Part shown: positions 34,052 through 43,520 of the stretch, piece by piece | Layout of the letters: every line of letters begins with the position of its first letter | How positions within the stretch are numbered: the first letter of the stretch is position 1 | Source of the DNA: an uncultured Candidatus Saccharibacteria bacterium | GTDB taxonomy: Bacteria > Patescibacteriota > Saccharimonadia > Saccharimonadales > Saccharimonadaceae | Assembly (NCBI GenBank): GCA_938039975.1 | Contig: CALHTM010000013.1 | Location: forward strand, 17,044 to 81,043 | DNA: 64,000 nt | Direction: 5' to 3' | Translations under genes and position numbers: made by a program | The notes under the pieces: generated by a model | What the model was told of the DNA's origin: nothing | Seen by the model: the letters and a program-made list of their open reading frames with translations, nothing else | Database searches by the model: none

Positions 34052-34759
34052 TTAGACGATTGGAGTTTGGCGCTTGAGCTGCTGCCGGTGGAGGCGGTAG
34101 CGCGGATCGTAGCGTTCAACTTCGCGCCAAAAGGCTGCGGAGTGGTTCATGTGGCGAGTGTGGCAGAGCTCGTGAATCAATACATACCGAATCAATTCAT
34201 CGGGTAGTTTCATTAAGGCGATATTGAGGCTGATCGTACCATTAGAACTGCAACTACCCCATCGGCTACCAGCATGGCTAAAGCGAACGCGCTGGTAAGC
34301 GAAACCATGAGTGCCAGCTAATTCTTCTAGTAGCGGCGGTAAGTATTTTTTGGCATCGCGGCGCAGAATCTTGATTGTTTCGTCGCGGATTTGCTGCTGA
34401 AGTTCCTGATTGTCGAGTGAAAATTCGGGCGGCAGCTTGACTAGAAGCTTGCCGCGCATGGTACGAATTTCCGGCTGTTTGATCATTTGTGTCGGCACGA
34501 TAGCTAATTGATGGGTTTTGCCGATGAGCTGCCCGTTGCGATACCGCTGGGCGATGGACGAATCTTTGGCTATTTTGCGCAAGTCTTCGCGCGACTGTTC
34601 AATAAACGAGCGAATAAACGCCAGCGGTACTAGCCGGCCGCTAGTAACGACAAAGCGCCCGTCGGTGCCGAGCTTGATGCGAGTATAGCGGGTAGCGCGG
34701 CGCATGATAGCAATCTCGCCGAACTCCGGATCGTCGATAGTTTGAAATTTGGCAGGCAT
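34052..34759 (-). CDS. YgjP-like zinc metallopeptidase (DUF45/M48-related)
   Basis: 235 residues. C-terminal zinc motif VLIHELCHTRHMNHSAAFW (HExxH followed by a third His) and RVRFSHAGSRWGSCSSNGTI, the YgjP signature. The N-terminal half is a predicted beta-rich domain. It is intracellular, with no signal peptide. The next gene starts one base away on the same strand, so the two form a unit with the kinase. Substrate unknown. Confidence 0.9.
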   Translation of the reverse strand: MPAKFQTIDDPEFGEIAIMRRATRYTRIKLGTDGRFVVTSGRLVPLAFIRSFIEQSREDLRKIAKDSSIAQRYRNGQLIGKTHQLAIVPTQMIKQPEIRTMRGKLLVKLPPEFSLDNQELQQQIRDETIKILRRDAKKYLPPLLEELAGTHGFAYQRVRFSHAGSRWGSCSSNGTISLNIALMKLPDELIRYVLIHELCHTRHMNHSAAFWREVERYDPRYRLHRQQLKRQTPIV

Positions 34760-34760
34760 A

Positions 34761-35327
34761 TTATTGGATACTGATGCCGCGGCGGCGAACTTCTGGCCGC
34801 TGCCTGGCTAAGCTAGTCATTGGCCGGCTAGGACGATTACTATCGCCGAGACGAGCTAATACAGTACGCGCCTGAGTTTTGTATGTATGTTTGCCGCTGA
34901 TAACGACTGGTTTCTCGATGGCGTTTGGTTCGGTGAAACTCTTGACGGCGGCATCAAAGTTTATAGTGTCTAGCGAGTGGCCTTTTTGAATGCGGCGCCG
35001 GCAAGTTGCTTCATCGGTCTGTACCCAAATAATAAGCGGCTTATAACCATGCCCCTTGGCCCAGCGTGCAAACTCGGCGCGGCGGACGCGGCTTAAATTG
35101 CCGTCTTCATAAATAAAAGTTTGCTTGGTGCGTGCTATCTCGGCCAAAAATCGCTGGCAGACCTCCTCGCTGGCATTGCTATCTAGGCTGTGCTCGCTAA
35201 TAAATTGCGAATCAACAAACGGCGCATTAAACATCTCAGAAAATTGCTGCGCGAAAAATGTTTTGCCGCTGCCTGGCAAGCCAACCATCATGATAGCGTG
35301 CGGATGAGAGATAGAACTAGGATTCAT
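34761..35327 (-). CDS. P-loop kinase, AAA_33/zeta-like
   Basis: 188 residues from the ATG at 35327, which has TATAAT 6 bases upstream. Walker A in MMVGLPGSGKTFFAQ near the N-terminus, a DSQFIS acidic strand, IYEDGNLSRVRRAEF and RRRIQKGH (lid arginines). It resembles small ATP-dependent kinases acting on nucleotides or RNA ends. The C-terminus is basic (SLARQRPEVRRRG). Confidence 0.8.
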   Translation of the reverse strand: MNPSSISHPHAIMMVGLPGSGKTFFAQQFSEMFNAPFVDSQFISEHSLDSNASEEVCQRFLAEIARTKQTFIYEDGNLSRVRRAEFARWAKGHGYKPLIIWVQTDEATCRRRIQKGHSLDTINFDAAVKSFTEPNAIEKPVVISGKHTYKTQARTVLARLGDSNRPSRPMTSLARQRPEVRRRGISIQ

Positions 35328-35382
35328 AAAATTATTATAGGTAATGGAACTTAAAACTGCAATTATGCACTTATGTGGTTTG

Positions 35383-35457
35383 TGGCAGGGGCATGAGGAA
35401 TCGAACCTCAATCTACGGTTTTGGAGACCGTTATACTAGCCGTTGTACTATGCCCCT
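35383..35457 (-). tRNA. tRNA-Trp (CCA)
   Basis: Acceptor AGGGGCA / TGCCCCT, discriminator G, encoded CCA; anticodon loop CTCCAAA gives CCA; T loop GGTTCGATTCC. Only this Trp anticodon is visible, in line with UGA remaining a stop. Confidence 0.96.
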
Positions 35458-35492
35458 TTACGCTTTCCTATTATAGCATAGCGAAATGCTTT

Positions 35493-36473
35493 TTAGATAT
35501 CATCAATGGCGATATCTTTAGGTTGATCTTTTTTGACGCGGACGGCACGCTTGAAGCGGCGGTTGGCGGTTTCATCAGCAGTATGCGGAATCGGCGGCAG
35601 CGACAGTAAGCGTTCGGATTTTTCTTTGTCGTCATCGAGGCTAGAAACAGCTTCGACGAAAAATTTATCAATTAGCCATTCCCGCCCCGGCGGAGTTTGC
35701 CCGGTAACAGTAATACGCCAGCGCTCGTCGCCCCATTTATCGATATTGGTAATTCGCAATGGGTGCGCTAGCATCATCGTACCCTTTGGAATGGCGGCGA
35801 TAATTCGGCGGATAGCAGCGACGCCGGCTCGCTTGTCGCGAACGAAAATATCAACAGCGATCGTGCGTACGCCATGTGGCGTGACGCGGGCGCCAGTGAT
35901 GTTTTGGTTGTGAACGGTGATGACTTCGCCATTGAGAGCGCGAATACGCGTCGAGGTCAGCGTGAAGCGCTCGACAACGCCGCTCAAGTCCGTGAATGGA
36001 TCGAGCTTGACGAAATCGCCTATCTTGTACCAGTTTTCTGAAATCATAATCGCGCTAGCGGTTAGGTCGCGCAACACGATACCGATAGTTTGTCCGGCCA
36101 CCAAAGCAAACATAGCACCAGCACCAATAGCAGCTAGCCCGCCGGAGGTGCTGGAATTAGCGGCGGTTGGACTGAGGATTCGCCAAGCGACATAGCCAAC
36201 CGATACTACCACTAGTGTGCGAATGATGGCAATAGACACGCTCAGGTATGTTTCGGTTTGCCGCAACCGAGTGACGCGCGCTTCGTCTGATTCATTGTCG
36301 CTGCGGCGGCCGATACGTTGTGCTATGAAAATCAAGCCGCGCGCTAGAAACTTACTCAACCAATAAGCAGCAATCATCGACAAAACTAGCACTAGCAGCG
36401 AGCGAAAAGCATTCGGCGATACCAGCAGGCTCTTTAGATCGTTAATTACCGAAGTTGATATTGCGCTATCCAT
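35493..36473 (-). CDS. small-conductance mechanosensitive channel (MscS family)
   Basis: 326 residues from the second ATG (MDSAIS). Three membrane spans in about residues 20-150, the last (GGLAAIGAGAMFALVAGQTIG) being the Gly/Ala-rich pore helix. The soluble part has WYKIGDFVKL and GVVERFTLTSTRIRALNGEV, the MscS beta domain, then an alpha/beta domain. Releases solutes on hypo-osmotic shock. The ATG at 36485 is an alternative start. Confidence 0.92.
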   Translation of the reverse strand: MDSAISTSVINDLKSLLVSPNAFRSLLVLVLSMIAAYWLSKFLARGLIFIAQRIGRRSDNESDEARVTRLRQTETYLSVSIAIIRTLVVVSVGYVAWRILSPTAANSSTSGGLAAIGAGAMFALVAGQTIGIVLRDLTASAIMISENWYKIGDFVKLDPFTDLSGVVERFTLTSTRIRALNGEVITVHNQNITGARVTPHGVRTIAVDIFVRDKRAGVAAIRRIIAAIPKGTMMLAHPLRITNIDKWGDERWRITVTGQTPPGREWLIDKFFVEAVSSLDDDKEKSERLLSLPPIPHTADETANRRFKRAVRVKKDQPKDIAIDDI

Positions 36474-36559
36474 GCTTACTATCATGCACCGTTTGCTGTA
36501 AAAAATCTATATGTTTTCACGATAATTTTTCACAAAATTTTACAAAATGCTTATTTTTG

Positions 36560-36589
36560 TTGCAATCATAAGCAAAAAAGCGCTATACT
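36560..36589 (+). promoter_or_regulatory. promoter of the alpha-glucan cassette
   Basis: TTGCAA (36560-36565), 18-base spacer, TATACT (36584-36589). The ATG of the 14-codon upstream ORF begins 6 bases after the -10, so the message probably starts at that ORF. Confidence 0.65.
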
Positions 36590-36594
36590 GTTAA

Positions 36595-36639
36595 ATGAAC
36601 AACATAAGGGAATGGTTAGGCTACGGCATGACCGAGTAG
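36595..36639 (+). CDS. 14-codon leaderless upstream ORF
   Basis: ATG at 36595 through TAG at 36637-36639 encodes MNNIREWLGYGMTE. It begins where transcription is expected to start and ends 7 bases before the ATG of the glycosyltransferase, which has no clear SD. It may feed ribosomes to the next gene by reinitiation or act as a leader peptide sensing translation. No amino-acid run is obvious. Confidence 0.45.
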   Translation: MNNIREWLGYGMTE

Positions 36640-36646
36640 AATTTTT

Positions 36647-37873
36647 ATGAAGATATTAATGTTAGGGTGGGAACTCCCGCCGCACAACAGCGGAGGTCTC
36701 GGTGTCGCGTGTTATCACTTGTCTAAGGCGCTTGCTCAGCGGGGCGCGTCAATTGATTTCGTGCTCCCCTACACTGCAAAGTACGATGATATTGATTTCT
36801 TGAATATTTACTCGGCGACCGAGCTGCCGCCATTTCATGGCGATAAGACGTTGAATTCTTATGGCGGCGGCGCAGTGACAGCACGTAATCTCGATGACGT
36901 CCCGGCTGGCGATTTGACAACCATGCGGGGCGTGCAAAAGCAATATGTTGGCTATGTCGAGCAGCTGGTCGATCGGATTGACAAGCCGGATGCTATCCAT
37001 GTCCACGATTGGCTAACGATGGAAGCTGGCATGCGCGCTAAACAGTTAACCGACGCGCCGCTAATCGTTCATGTTCACGCTACGGAATTTGACCGCGCTG
37101 GTGCTAGCGAATTTGGCAACCCTGTCATTCACGAGATTGAATATAACGGTCTAATGATGGCTGACCGAATCATTGCTGTTAGCAATATTACTAAGGGAAT
37201 TATCGTTCATAAATACCATATTCCAGCTGACAAAATTGAGGTCGTACACAACGCAATTGATGCTAGCTCGCTGATTAACTACGACTATGACCGGCGGACT
37301 TACAAGTACTTAGAATTACTTAAGGATGAAGGCTATACGGTGGTATCGACAGTGACGCGCTTTACAGCGCAGAAGGGCCTGGTGCAGCTGATGCGCGGTT
37401 TTGCCAAGGCCTGCCAGCAGCACGACCGCTTTGCTTTTTTGCTAGCTGGCGACGGCGAGCAGCGCGACGAGCTGATTCGGATTGCTGCTGACCATGGGGT
37501 TGCTGATAAAGTATATTTTACAGGTTTTGTCCGCGGCAAGCAGTGGCGCGACGCTTATCGCGTGTCGGACGTCTTCGTGATGAGCTCGGTTAGCGAGCCG
37601 TTTGGCTTGGCCGCACTAGAGGCGGCACATTATGATACAGCGCTAATCGTGACTAACCAGTCTGGTGTTGGCGAAGTTCTCGATACGGTTTTTCGTTATG
37701 ATTTTTGGGATACGCATAAGTTGGCTGATCAGCTAGTGGCTTTGGCTAAATCGCCGCAATTGCTAAACGATATGAAGCGCGGTATCAAGTCGGAATATGC
37801 TCGTATCAGCTGGGACGACGTCGCTAGCAAGTGCTTATCAATTTATAGCCGCACTCAGAAAGGAGCCAAATGA
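36647..37873 (+). CDS. glycogen-synthase-like glycosyltransferase (GT4/GT5 type)
   Basis: 408 residues. N-terminal LGWELPPHNSGGLGVACYHL (ADP/UDP-sugar loop KxGGL-like), HVHDWLTMEAGM, ATEFDRAG, and donor-domain VSTVTRFTAQKGLVQLMRG and SSVSEPFGLAALEAAHY, the catalytic Glu motif of glycogen synthases. Neighbouring GH57 and GH15 genes, overlapping in one operon, support alpha-1,4-glucan synthesis or turnover. First real gene of the cassette. Confidence 0.9.
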   Translation: MKILMLGWELPPHNSGGLGVACYHLSKALAQRGASIDFVLPYTAKYDDIDFLNIYSATELPPFHGDKTLNSYGGGAVTARNLDDVPAGDLTTMRGVQKQYVGYVEQLVDRIDKPDAIHVHDWLTMEAGMRAKQLTDAPLIVHVHATEFDRAGASEFGNPVIHEIEYNGLMMADRIIAVSNITKGIIVHKYHIPADKIEVVHNAIDASSLINYDYDRRTYKYLELLKDEGYTVVSTVTRFTAQKGLVQLMRGFAKACQQHDRFAFLLAGDGEQRDELIRIAADHGVADKVYFTGFVRGKQWRDAYRVSDVFVMSSVSEPFGLAALEAAHYDTALIVTNQSGVGEVLDTVFRYDFWDTHKLADQLVALAKSPQLLNDMKRGIKSEYARISWDDVASKCLSIYSRTQKGAK

Positions 37874-39096
37874 TGAGCAAAAAACGCGGAGTGGTTTTGT
37901 ATCTGCATATGCATCAACCGTGGCGCGTACGCGAATATTCGGTGTTTGATATCGCGGATCGGCATGATTATTTCGATAATTTCGATGATAAATATCGCAG
38001 CAACCGCTTTATTTTTGAGAAAGTTGCTGATAAGTCGTACCGGCCGATGCTGGCATTGCTGCGCAAATTACTGGCTGCGTATCCAGATTTTTGCGTGTCG
38101 CTATCGGTGACTGGTACATTGTTAGACCAGGCTGAGCGCTGGGCGCCAGACGTGATCGATTTGCTGCGCGATATTATCGCAACTGGCCGCGTCGAAATCG
38201 TCGGCGAAACTTATTACCATAGCTTAGCGTTTTTCTATAGCCGCGATGAATTTCAGCGGCAAGTTGATATTCATCGCCAGAAGATTCACGATCTGTTTGG
38301 CGTCGAAATCACCGCTTTTCGCAATACCGAGCTGAGTTACAATAACGAGCTAGCCGAATGGGCTGACCAGCAAGGCTACAAAGGTATTATCGCTGAGGGC
38401 TGGGATAAAGTTCTCGGTTGGCGCAATGCTAATTATATGTATCGACCAGCTGGTACGAAAAATGTCAAATTATTGTTGAAAAATTACCGTTTGAGCGATG
38501 ATATCGCTTTTCGCTTTAGCAATCGCGACTGGGAATCGTATCCGCTGACTTCCCCGACCTATGTCGATTGGGTTGACGCAAGCATGGGCCACGACGGCGA
38601 AATAATTAACTTGTTTATGGATTTCGAGACTTTTGGTGAAAATATTTGGGCGGACACAGGTATTTTTGAATTCTTCGCTGATTTTGTAGAGCGTTGGCTG
38701 GGGCGTTACAACCATACTTTCTACACGATTAGCGGCGCCTGTCAAGCGCTAGAAGCGCACGACGAGATTGACTGCCCGCAGACGACTACTTGGGCTGATA
38801 CTGAGCGCGACTTGTCAGCGTGGCTAGGCAATAGTATGCAGCACGAAGCGATGCGCGATCTGTATGCTATGGAAAATGACGTGCTTGGTTCGGGTGATCT
38901 TGGCTTGATTGCTGACTGGCGGCAGTTGACGACCAGCGACCATCCGTACTACATGTGTACTAAGTACTTTAATGACGGCGACGTGCATGCGTATTTTAGT
39001 CCGTATGATTCGCCGTACGACGCGTTCTTGTATTTCATGAATGCGCTGCGCGATGTGCGCTACCGATTGCATGAACATAATATTGCGGGGTATTGA
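37870..39096 (+). CDS. GH57 family glycoside hydrolase (alpha-amylase/branching type)
   Basis: 408 residues. Family start YLHMHQPWRVREY, VEIVGETYYHSLAF (motif 2), FRNTELSYNN (nucleophile Glu region) and FMDFETFGEN (acid Asp region). Acts on alpha-glucans inside the cell, as there is no signal peptide. ATG overlaps the upstream stop (ATGA), and AAAGGAG lies just before it. A second ATG at 37873 is equally possible. Confidence 0.92.
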   Translation: MMSKKRGVVLYLHMHQPWRVREYSVFDIADRHDYFDNFDDKYRSNRFIFEKVADKSYRPMLALLRKLLAAYPDFCVSLSVTGTLLDQAERWAPDVIDLLRDIIATGRVEIVGETYYHSLAFFYSRDEFQRQVDIHRQKIHDLFGVEITAFRNTELSYNNELAEWADQQGYKGIIAEGWDKVLGWRNANYMYRPAGTKNVKLLLKNYRLSDDIAFRFSNRDWESYPLTSPTYVDWVDASMGHDGEIINLFMDFETFGENIWADTGIFEFFADFVERWLGRYNHTFYTISGACQALEAHDEIDCPQTTTWADTERDLSAWLGNSMQHEAMRDLYAMENDVLGSGDLGLIADWRQLTTSDHPYYMCTKYFNDGDVHAYFSPYDSPYDAFLYFMNALRDVRYRLHEHNIAGY

Positions 39097-41036
39097 TGGC
39101 TCGACCGATAATTCTTAGCAATAACGAACTGCAAGTTGGGTTGAGCCGTCATGGCGAGGTTAGCGATGTTTATTTCCCTTACGTTGGTTTAGAAAACCAT
39201 ACGATTGGCGGTAATACTCGGCATCGTGTCGGTGTTTGGGCGGATGGCCGCGTATCGTGGCTGAGCGACGATGGCTGGTCATGCAAGTTTAGCTATCACC
39301 ACGAGGCGCTGATTGGCCATATCGTGGCTGTGAATGAGCAAATTGGCATTATGTTAGAGTTCGACGACGCGGTCGATACAGATTTTAACGTGCTTCTGCG
39401 GACGATTCATGTGGTTAATTTGCGGCCTGAAACGCGCGACGTTCGGTTATTTATGCATCAAGCTTTCATTATTGGTGATTCTGGTAGCAGCACTGATACC
39501 GTTCAAGTGTTGCCAGACGATAACGCTGTCATTCATTACCGTGGACGCCGAGTCTTTGCGGCGTCGGGCCAAGTTGACGGCGGCAGGTTCTTTGACCAAT
39601 ATGCAGTTGGCGTATTTGGCCGCGAGGGCCGCGAAGGTACTTATCGCGATGCTGACGATGGCGAGCTATCGAATTCGACTGCCGAGCATGGTCGCGTCGA
39701 CTCGACGATCCGCTTCAAATTAGAGTTGGCCGGCCACGGTTCGGCGCGGGTAAACTATTGGCTAGCTGCTGGCACTTCCCTGCGTGAAGTACTTTACATA
39801 CACAAAAATATTATTTCGCAAACAATCCATAAGCGCTTTGAAGCTACTGCTAAATGGTGGCGGCTGTGGTTACGTCCGGCGAAGAAAGTGGCGCAGCGTG
39901 TCAAACCAGAGTATCGCCAGGCGTTTATCAATAGTACGATGCTTCTCAAGGCGCATATTGATAAGCGCGGTGCTGTTATTGCTAGTAGCGATGGCGAGGC
40001 GCTTAATTATCAGCGCGATGCCTACGCGTACTGCTGGCCGCGTGATAGCGTATATGTTCTCTGGCCGTTAATTCGCATGGGTTATACCGAGGAAGCCTAC
40101 CATTTCTTTGATTTTTGCCGCCGGGCGTTAAGTCCGAAAGGTTATCTATCACATAAATACCGTGCCGACGGAGCTCTGGGTAGTAGTTGGCATTCGTACG
40201 TACACCCAGATGGCACTGTCTCGGCGCCAATTCAAGAGGACGAGACGGCTTCGGTGCTGTTCTTATTCTGTCAATTTTATAATAAGACTGGCGACGACAC
40301 GCTGCTGCAGCGGTTCTATACGTCGATGGTAGTACCGATGGCGAATTTTCTGGCCAGCTATGTTGATAATCGGACGCACTTACCAAAACCAAGTTATGAT
40401 CTCTGGGAAGAGCATTTCATGGTGACGACTTACACGACAGCGACCGTTCAAGCGGCACTGTTCGCGGCGGCTAATCTGGCTGATCGACGTCGAGACGAAG
40501 TTGGAGCTGTCGCTTGGCGGACGGTCGCCGAGGATATCAAACAGTCCGCGCAAAAACGCTTGTACGATCCTCATCAGAAATCTTTCCGCAAAGGTTTGCG
40601 CCGCAACAAAAACGGCACTTACACGCCCGATGATACGCTTGATATGTCGGCTGTTTATGGTGCTTTTATTTATGGCCTATACGATAATCAAGAAGATTTG
40701 CATCAAGCCATACAAACAGCTCTCGACCGCTTTCATTTCAAGCTGGAAACGCCAGGTCTGCCGCGCTACGAGAATGACGCCTATTACCGCAGCGCTCCAG
40801 ATGCTCCGAGTAACTGGTGGTTTATCGTTTCATTGTGGCTAGCTCAGTATTATTTGGAGTGCGGCGACGAAAATTCGGCGCAGCGGATAATTTCGTGGGT
40901 GGCTAGCCAAGCTTGGCCGACTGGTGTTTTATCTGAGCAAATTGATCCGGTTTCGGGGCGCGAATGCTCGGTAGCGCCGCTTTGCTGGAGCCAGGCTGAA
41001 TTTATATCGACGATTCTTGACACAATAAAAAGATGA
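39096..41036 (+). CDS. GH15 family glucoamylase-like hydrolase
   Basis: 646 residues. An N-terminal beta-sandwich domain (about 1-260; LSRHGEVSDVYFPYVGLENH) precedes the (alpha/alpha)6 barrel with NYQRDAYAYCWPRDSVYVLW, SWHSYVHPDGT, YDLWEEH (catalytic Glu) and PVSGRECSVAPLCWSQAEFI near the end. Releases glucose from alpha-glucan ends. The ATG overlaps the GH57 stop by one base (TGATG). With its two neighbours this is a complete small glucan-storage cassette. Confidence 0.92.
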   Translation: MARPIILSNNELQVGLSRHGEVSDVYFPYVGLENHTIGGNTRHRVGVWADGRVSWLSDDGWSCKFSYHHEALIGHIVAVNEQIGIMLEFDDAVDTDFNVLLRTIHVVNLRPETRDVRLFMHQAFIIGDSGSSTDTVQVLPDDNAVIHYRGRRVFAASGQVDGGRFFDQYAVGVFGREGREGTYRDADDGELSNSTAEHGRVDSTIRFKLELAGHGSARVNYWLAAGTSLREVLYIHKNIISQTIHKRFEATAKWWRLWLRPAKKVAQRVKPEYRQAFINSTMLLKAHIDKRGAVIASSDGEALNYQRDAYAYCWPRDSVYVLWPLIRMGYTEEAYHFFDFCRRALSPKGYLSHKYRADGALGSSWHSYVHPDGTVSAPIQEDETASVLFLFCQFYNKTGDDTLLQRFYTSMVVPMANFLASYVDNRTHLPKPSYDLWEEHFMVTTYTTATVQAALFAAANLADRRRDEVGAVAWRTVAEDIKQSAQKRLYDPHQKSFRKGLRRNKNGTYTPDDTLDMSAVYGAFIYGLYDNQEDLHQAIQTALDRFHFKLETPGLPRYENDAYYRSAPDAPSNWWFIVSLWLAQYYLECGDENSAQRIISWVASQAWPTGVLSEQIDPVSGRECSVAPLCWSQAEFISTILDTIKR

Positions 41037-41046
41037 GGATAACAGG

Positions 41047-41766
41047 GTGGGAGTCAGTTCGAGAACAAAATTGAAAGCATCTAGAGCTCTTCGCCGGCTT
41101 ACGCCGCGGCATATTGCTAAGACTCGTGCTACGCGCCAAGCAATGCGCCGCTTCGCAGATCGCGCCGGCTTGGTATATTTTGGTTACGCTAATCAGCATG
41201 ACGACGACCATCGCTTGGTGCGCGGCCATACGGTTTCGCACACGCATATTGATGATTATCTTTGTATAGGTACAATTCGCGGTTACGATACGACAGTTCT
41301 GCAGCGGCGCGACACTATTCGTGTTCGCCAGGGTCAGTCGCACAAGTATAAGAATCAACGCTGCCATTGGCTAATCGCTACTGTCGATTTACACACTGAA
41401 CGTCCGCTGCCACACATTTATATTGGCATGAAACGGACAGATCCGATTTATCAAGCGTCGTACAGTGCTCTACAGCCGCTAATTTTGGGGGCTACAGCGC
41501 GCTACCTGCAGGCTTTTCTTAATAAATATAATATTTATGGTGCTGCTACTCGGGCTATAGAGATTGAATCAATTATATCGCCGCAGGCTGCCGAAGTGAT
41601 AGTTTCGCATTTCGACAAAATTAATATTGAAATCGAGCGCAACACAGTGTATCTATATACCGAAAACGAGCGTCCAACCGAGGCGCAAATTGAGAAGCTA
41701 GTCTCGAACGCATTGTGGCTAGCCGAGGTAATTGACACCGCCGTACAGCAAAACAACCCTCGTTAG
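41047..41766 (+). CDS. hypothetical protein following the glucan cassette
   Basis: 239 residues from a GTG with GAGGATAA upstream, 10 bases after the GH15 stop. Basic N-terminus (RALRRLTPRHIAKTRATRQA), then a beta-rich middle (LVYFGYANQHDDDHRL, HTHIDDYLCIGTIRGYD) and helical C-terminus. Conserved-looking His pairs are present, but I know no family with this order. No membrane span. Co-transcribed with the glucan genes by position only. Confidence 0.7.
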   Translation: MGVSSRTKLKASRALRRLTPRHIAKTRATRQAMRRFADRAGLVYFGYANQHDDDHRLVRGHTVSHTHIDDYLCIGTIRGYDTTVLQRRDTIRVRQGQSHKYKNQRCHWLIATVDLHTERPLPHIYIGMKRTDPIYQASYSALQPLILGATARYLQAFLNKYNIYGAATRAIEIESIISPQAAEVIVSHFDKINIEIERNTVYLYTENERPTEAQIEKLVSNALWLAEVIDTAVQQNNPR

Positions 41767-41807
41767 AGAGAGCTGTTTTCACTATTGATTGCTAAGTTCG
41801 CTAGATT

Positions 41808-42017
41808 TTAACCTTTACGCGGCTTGACTTCGTTGCGGCCGAGCGATTTCTTGGTCTCGGTGTAAATAGCATGCTTGCGCGCCTTCGGATCGTATTTGCG
41901 CAGAACTAATTTGCCTGGCGTATTCGCTGTATTTTTGCGCGTTACATAAGTACGATGACCCGTCAGATTGCTAACGAGTGCAATAATCTTGCGCTTGATG
42001 TTATTCTTCTTTGCCAT
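41808..42017 (-). CDS. rpmG: 50S ribosomal protein L33 (bL33), cysteine-free
   Basis: 69 residues: [40 protein letters not shown]. The zinc-ribbon cysteines usual in bL33 are all absent (the second pair is replaced by YDPKARKH), so it is a zinc-independent form. It has a C-terminal extension ([13 protein letters not shown]). Confidence 0.9.
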   Translation of the reverse strand: MAKKNNIKRKIIALVSNLTGHRTYVTRKNTANTPGKLVLRKYDPKARKHAIYTETKKSLGRNEVKPRKG

Positions 42018-42172
42018 AACTTCCCTTTAATGTTGTTGTAAAACTTCAGTAATCAAGTATAACAGATTGGTGCAGCAATTTCAAGCTAGATATGTTATTA
42101 TCGCCGACTCATAATTTTCTAGCGTAAATTTGCAGAAAGAGTTGTTTTAGCGTGGCTTGGATACTGTGCTGC

Positions 42173-42700
42173 TCATCCCAAAACATGCTGTTGCAGCCAG
42201 CAATACATCGCCACAGTTGCTGCCGCGCCGACATTGATGGAGCGGGTCGAGCCGAACTGTTCAATGGCGACAATTTTGTCTGCTGCCTGCGCCATTTCCT
42301 CGGAGATACCCGGACCCTCCTGACCAAACACCAACACCGCGCGCTTTGGCAAGCTCGTCTCTGACATATTGACGCTGCCCGGGATATTGTCAATCGCGAT
42401 GATTGCCCTGTCTTCAGCCCGCATTAACTCGACAAACTCATCTGTCGAGCTAACGTAATGCACATGCAAATATTTATCCGTCATCATAGCACCGCGCTTA
42501 TTCCATTGCCGCCTGCCGATGACGTAAATCTGCCGCACGCCAAAAGCGTTGGCACTGCGGACAATCGTCCCCATGTTAAAATCCCGCTCGGTGTTCTCCA
42601 GAGCAATCACCAAGCCATGATCCTTGGCGTCCAACTCTTTTACAATCTCCGCCTCGCTCCGGCCTTTGAATTTATCGATTACATTCCGCGTGTCTTCCAT
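42173..42700 (-). CDS. SpoU/TrmH-family RNA 2'-O-methyltransferase
   Basis: 175 residues from the ATG at 42700, which has TAAAAT 7 bases upstream; the longer frame to 42811 is rejected. SPOUT knot motifs: ENTERDFNMGTIVRSANAFG (motif 1), VLVFGQEGPGISEE (motif 2) and SINVGAAATVAMY (motif 3), which bind S-adenosylmethionine. Target could be tRNA or rRNA ribose. Confidence 0.93.
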   Translation of the reverse strand: MEDTRNVIDKFKGRSEAEIVKELDAKDHGLVIALENTERDFNMGTIVRSANAFGVRQIYVIGRRQWNKRGAMMTDKYLHVHYVSSTDEFVELMRAEDRAIIAIDNIPGSVNMSETSLPKRAVLVFGQEGPGISEEMAQAADKIVAIEQFGSTRSINVGAAATVAMYCWLQQHVLG

Positions 42701-42794
42701 GTATGTTATTTTAGCAAATATTAAGCTAGCGGGACCGGCTGGCATAAGTCTGCTCGTCGTTGGTTTAATAATACCTGAAAAAGGAAGCGCGGCA

Positions 42795-43472
42795 TTATCG
42801 CCAACGCACAATTTCGTCGAGCTGGCGGCGAGTTTTGGCTGGCACCTCGCGCTGGCTACGGTAACCTAGAGCTAACATTACCACTGGCTTTTCTAGATCT
42901 GGGTCTATTAGCTGGTGCTGCGACAAGACCTGGCTGAGTTTGCTAATCGAAAAGCCTTCAATCGGGCACGAGTCAATCCTGCGCCCAGCGGTGGCCAGCA
43001 GCACAAAGCCCAGCGCAATGTAAGCTTGCCGCGCCGCCCACTGGTGAATCATTGCTGGTTGATTGAGTATTTCGAAATCCTTTTTGGCCCAATATCGCCA
43101 AAAAGTCTTGAAGCCAGCGGCCTTGATGGAATTTTGTTTCTTGACATCGTGCAGTATGTGGTCGATGTGACCGCCTTTTTGCAACAAGCCTTCGCTGGTT
43201 TTGGCAGTAAATATCAAAATGTGACTGGCGTCAAAACGAGCAGCGTTGGCGCCTGCGCAGCGTTTGACATCGGCGCGTAGCTGTTCGTCTTCCTGCACGA
43301 CGATAATATTCCATGGCTCAAAACCGTACGAACTTGGCGCTAGGCGGGCGGCCTCTAAGAGTAGCTCGATATTCTCTTGCGAGATTTTCTTGCTAGAGTC
43401 GAAAGCTTTGGTGGCGTAGCGGAACTCGAGCGCTTGCTTGATGTCGTCTATCGATATGATTGGCTTATTCAT
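42795..43472 (-). CDS. nitroreductase-family FMN oxidoreductase
   Basis: 225 residues, NfsB-like. RYATKAFDSSK and EAARLAPSSYGFEPWNIIVV at the N-terminus bind FMN; AARQAYIALGFVLLAT and IEGFSISKL are mid-domain markers; GYRSQREVPAKTRRQLDEIV ends it. Uses NAD(P)H to reduce nitro- or quinone substrates; the true substrate is unknown. Confidence 0.92.
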   Translation of the reverse strand: MNKPIISIDDIKQALEFRYATKAFDSSKKISQENIELLLEAARLAPSSYGFEPWNIIVVQEDEQLRADVKRCAGANAARFDASHILIFTAKTSEGLLQKGGHIDHILHDVKKQNSIKAAGFKTFWRYWAKKDFEILNQPAMIHQWAARQAYIALGFVLLATAGRRIDSCPIEGFSISKLSQVLSQHQLIDPDLEKPVVMLALGYRSQREVPAKTRRQLDEIVRWR

Positions 43473-43520
43473 TTCATCATCCCCTCTTTAGCCGCCAAAA
43501 TCTTGTTGGCGCAGATTAGC

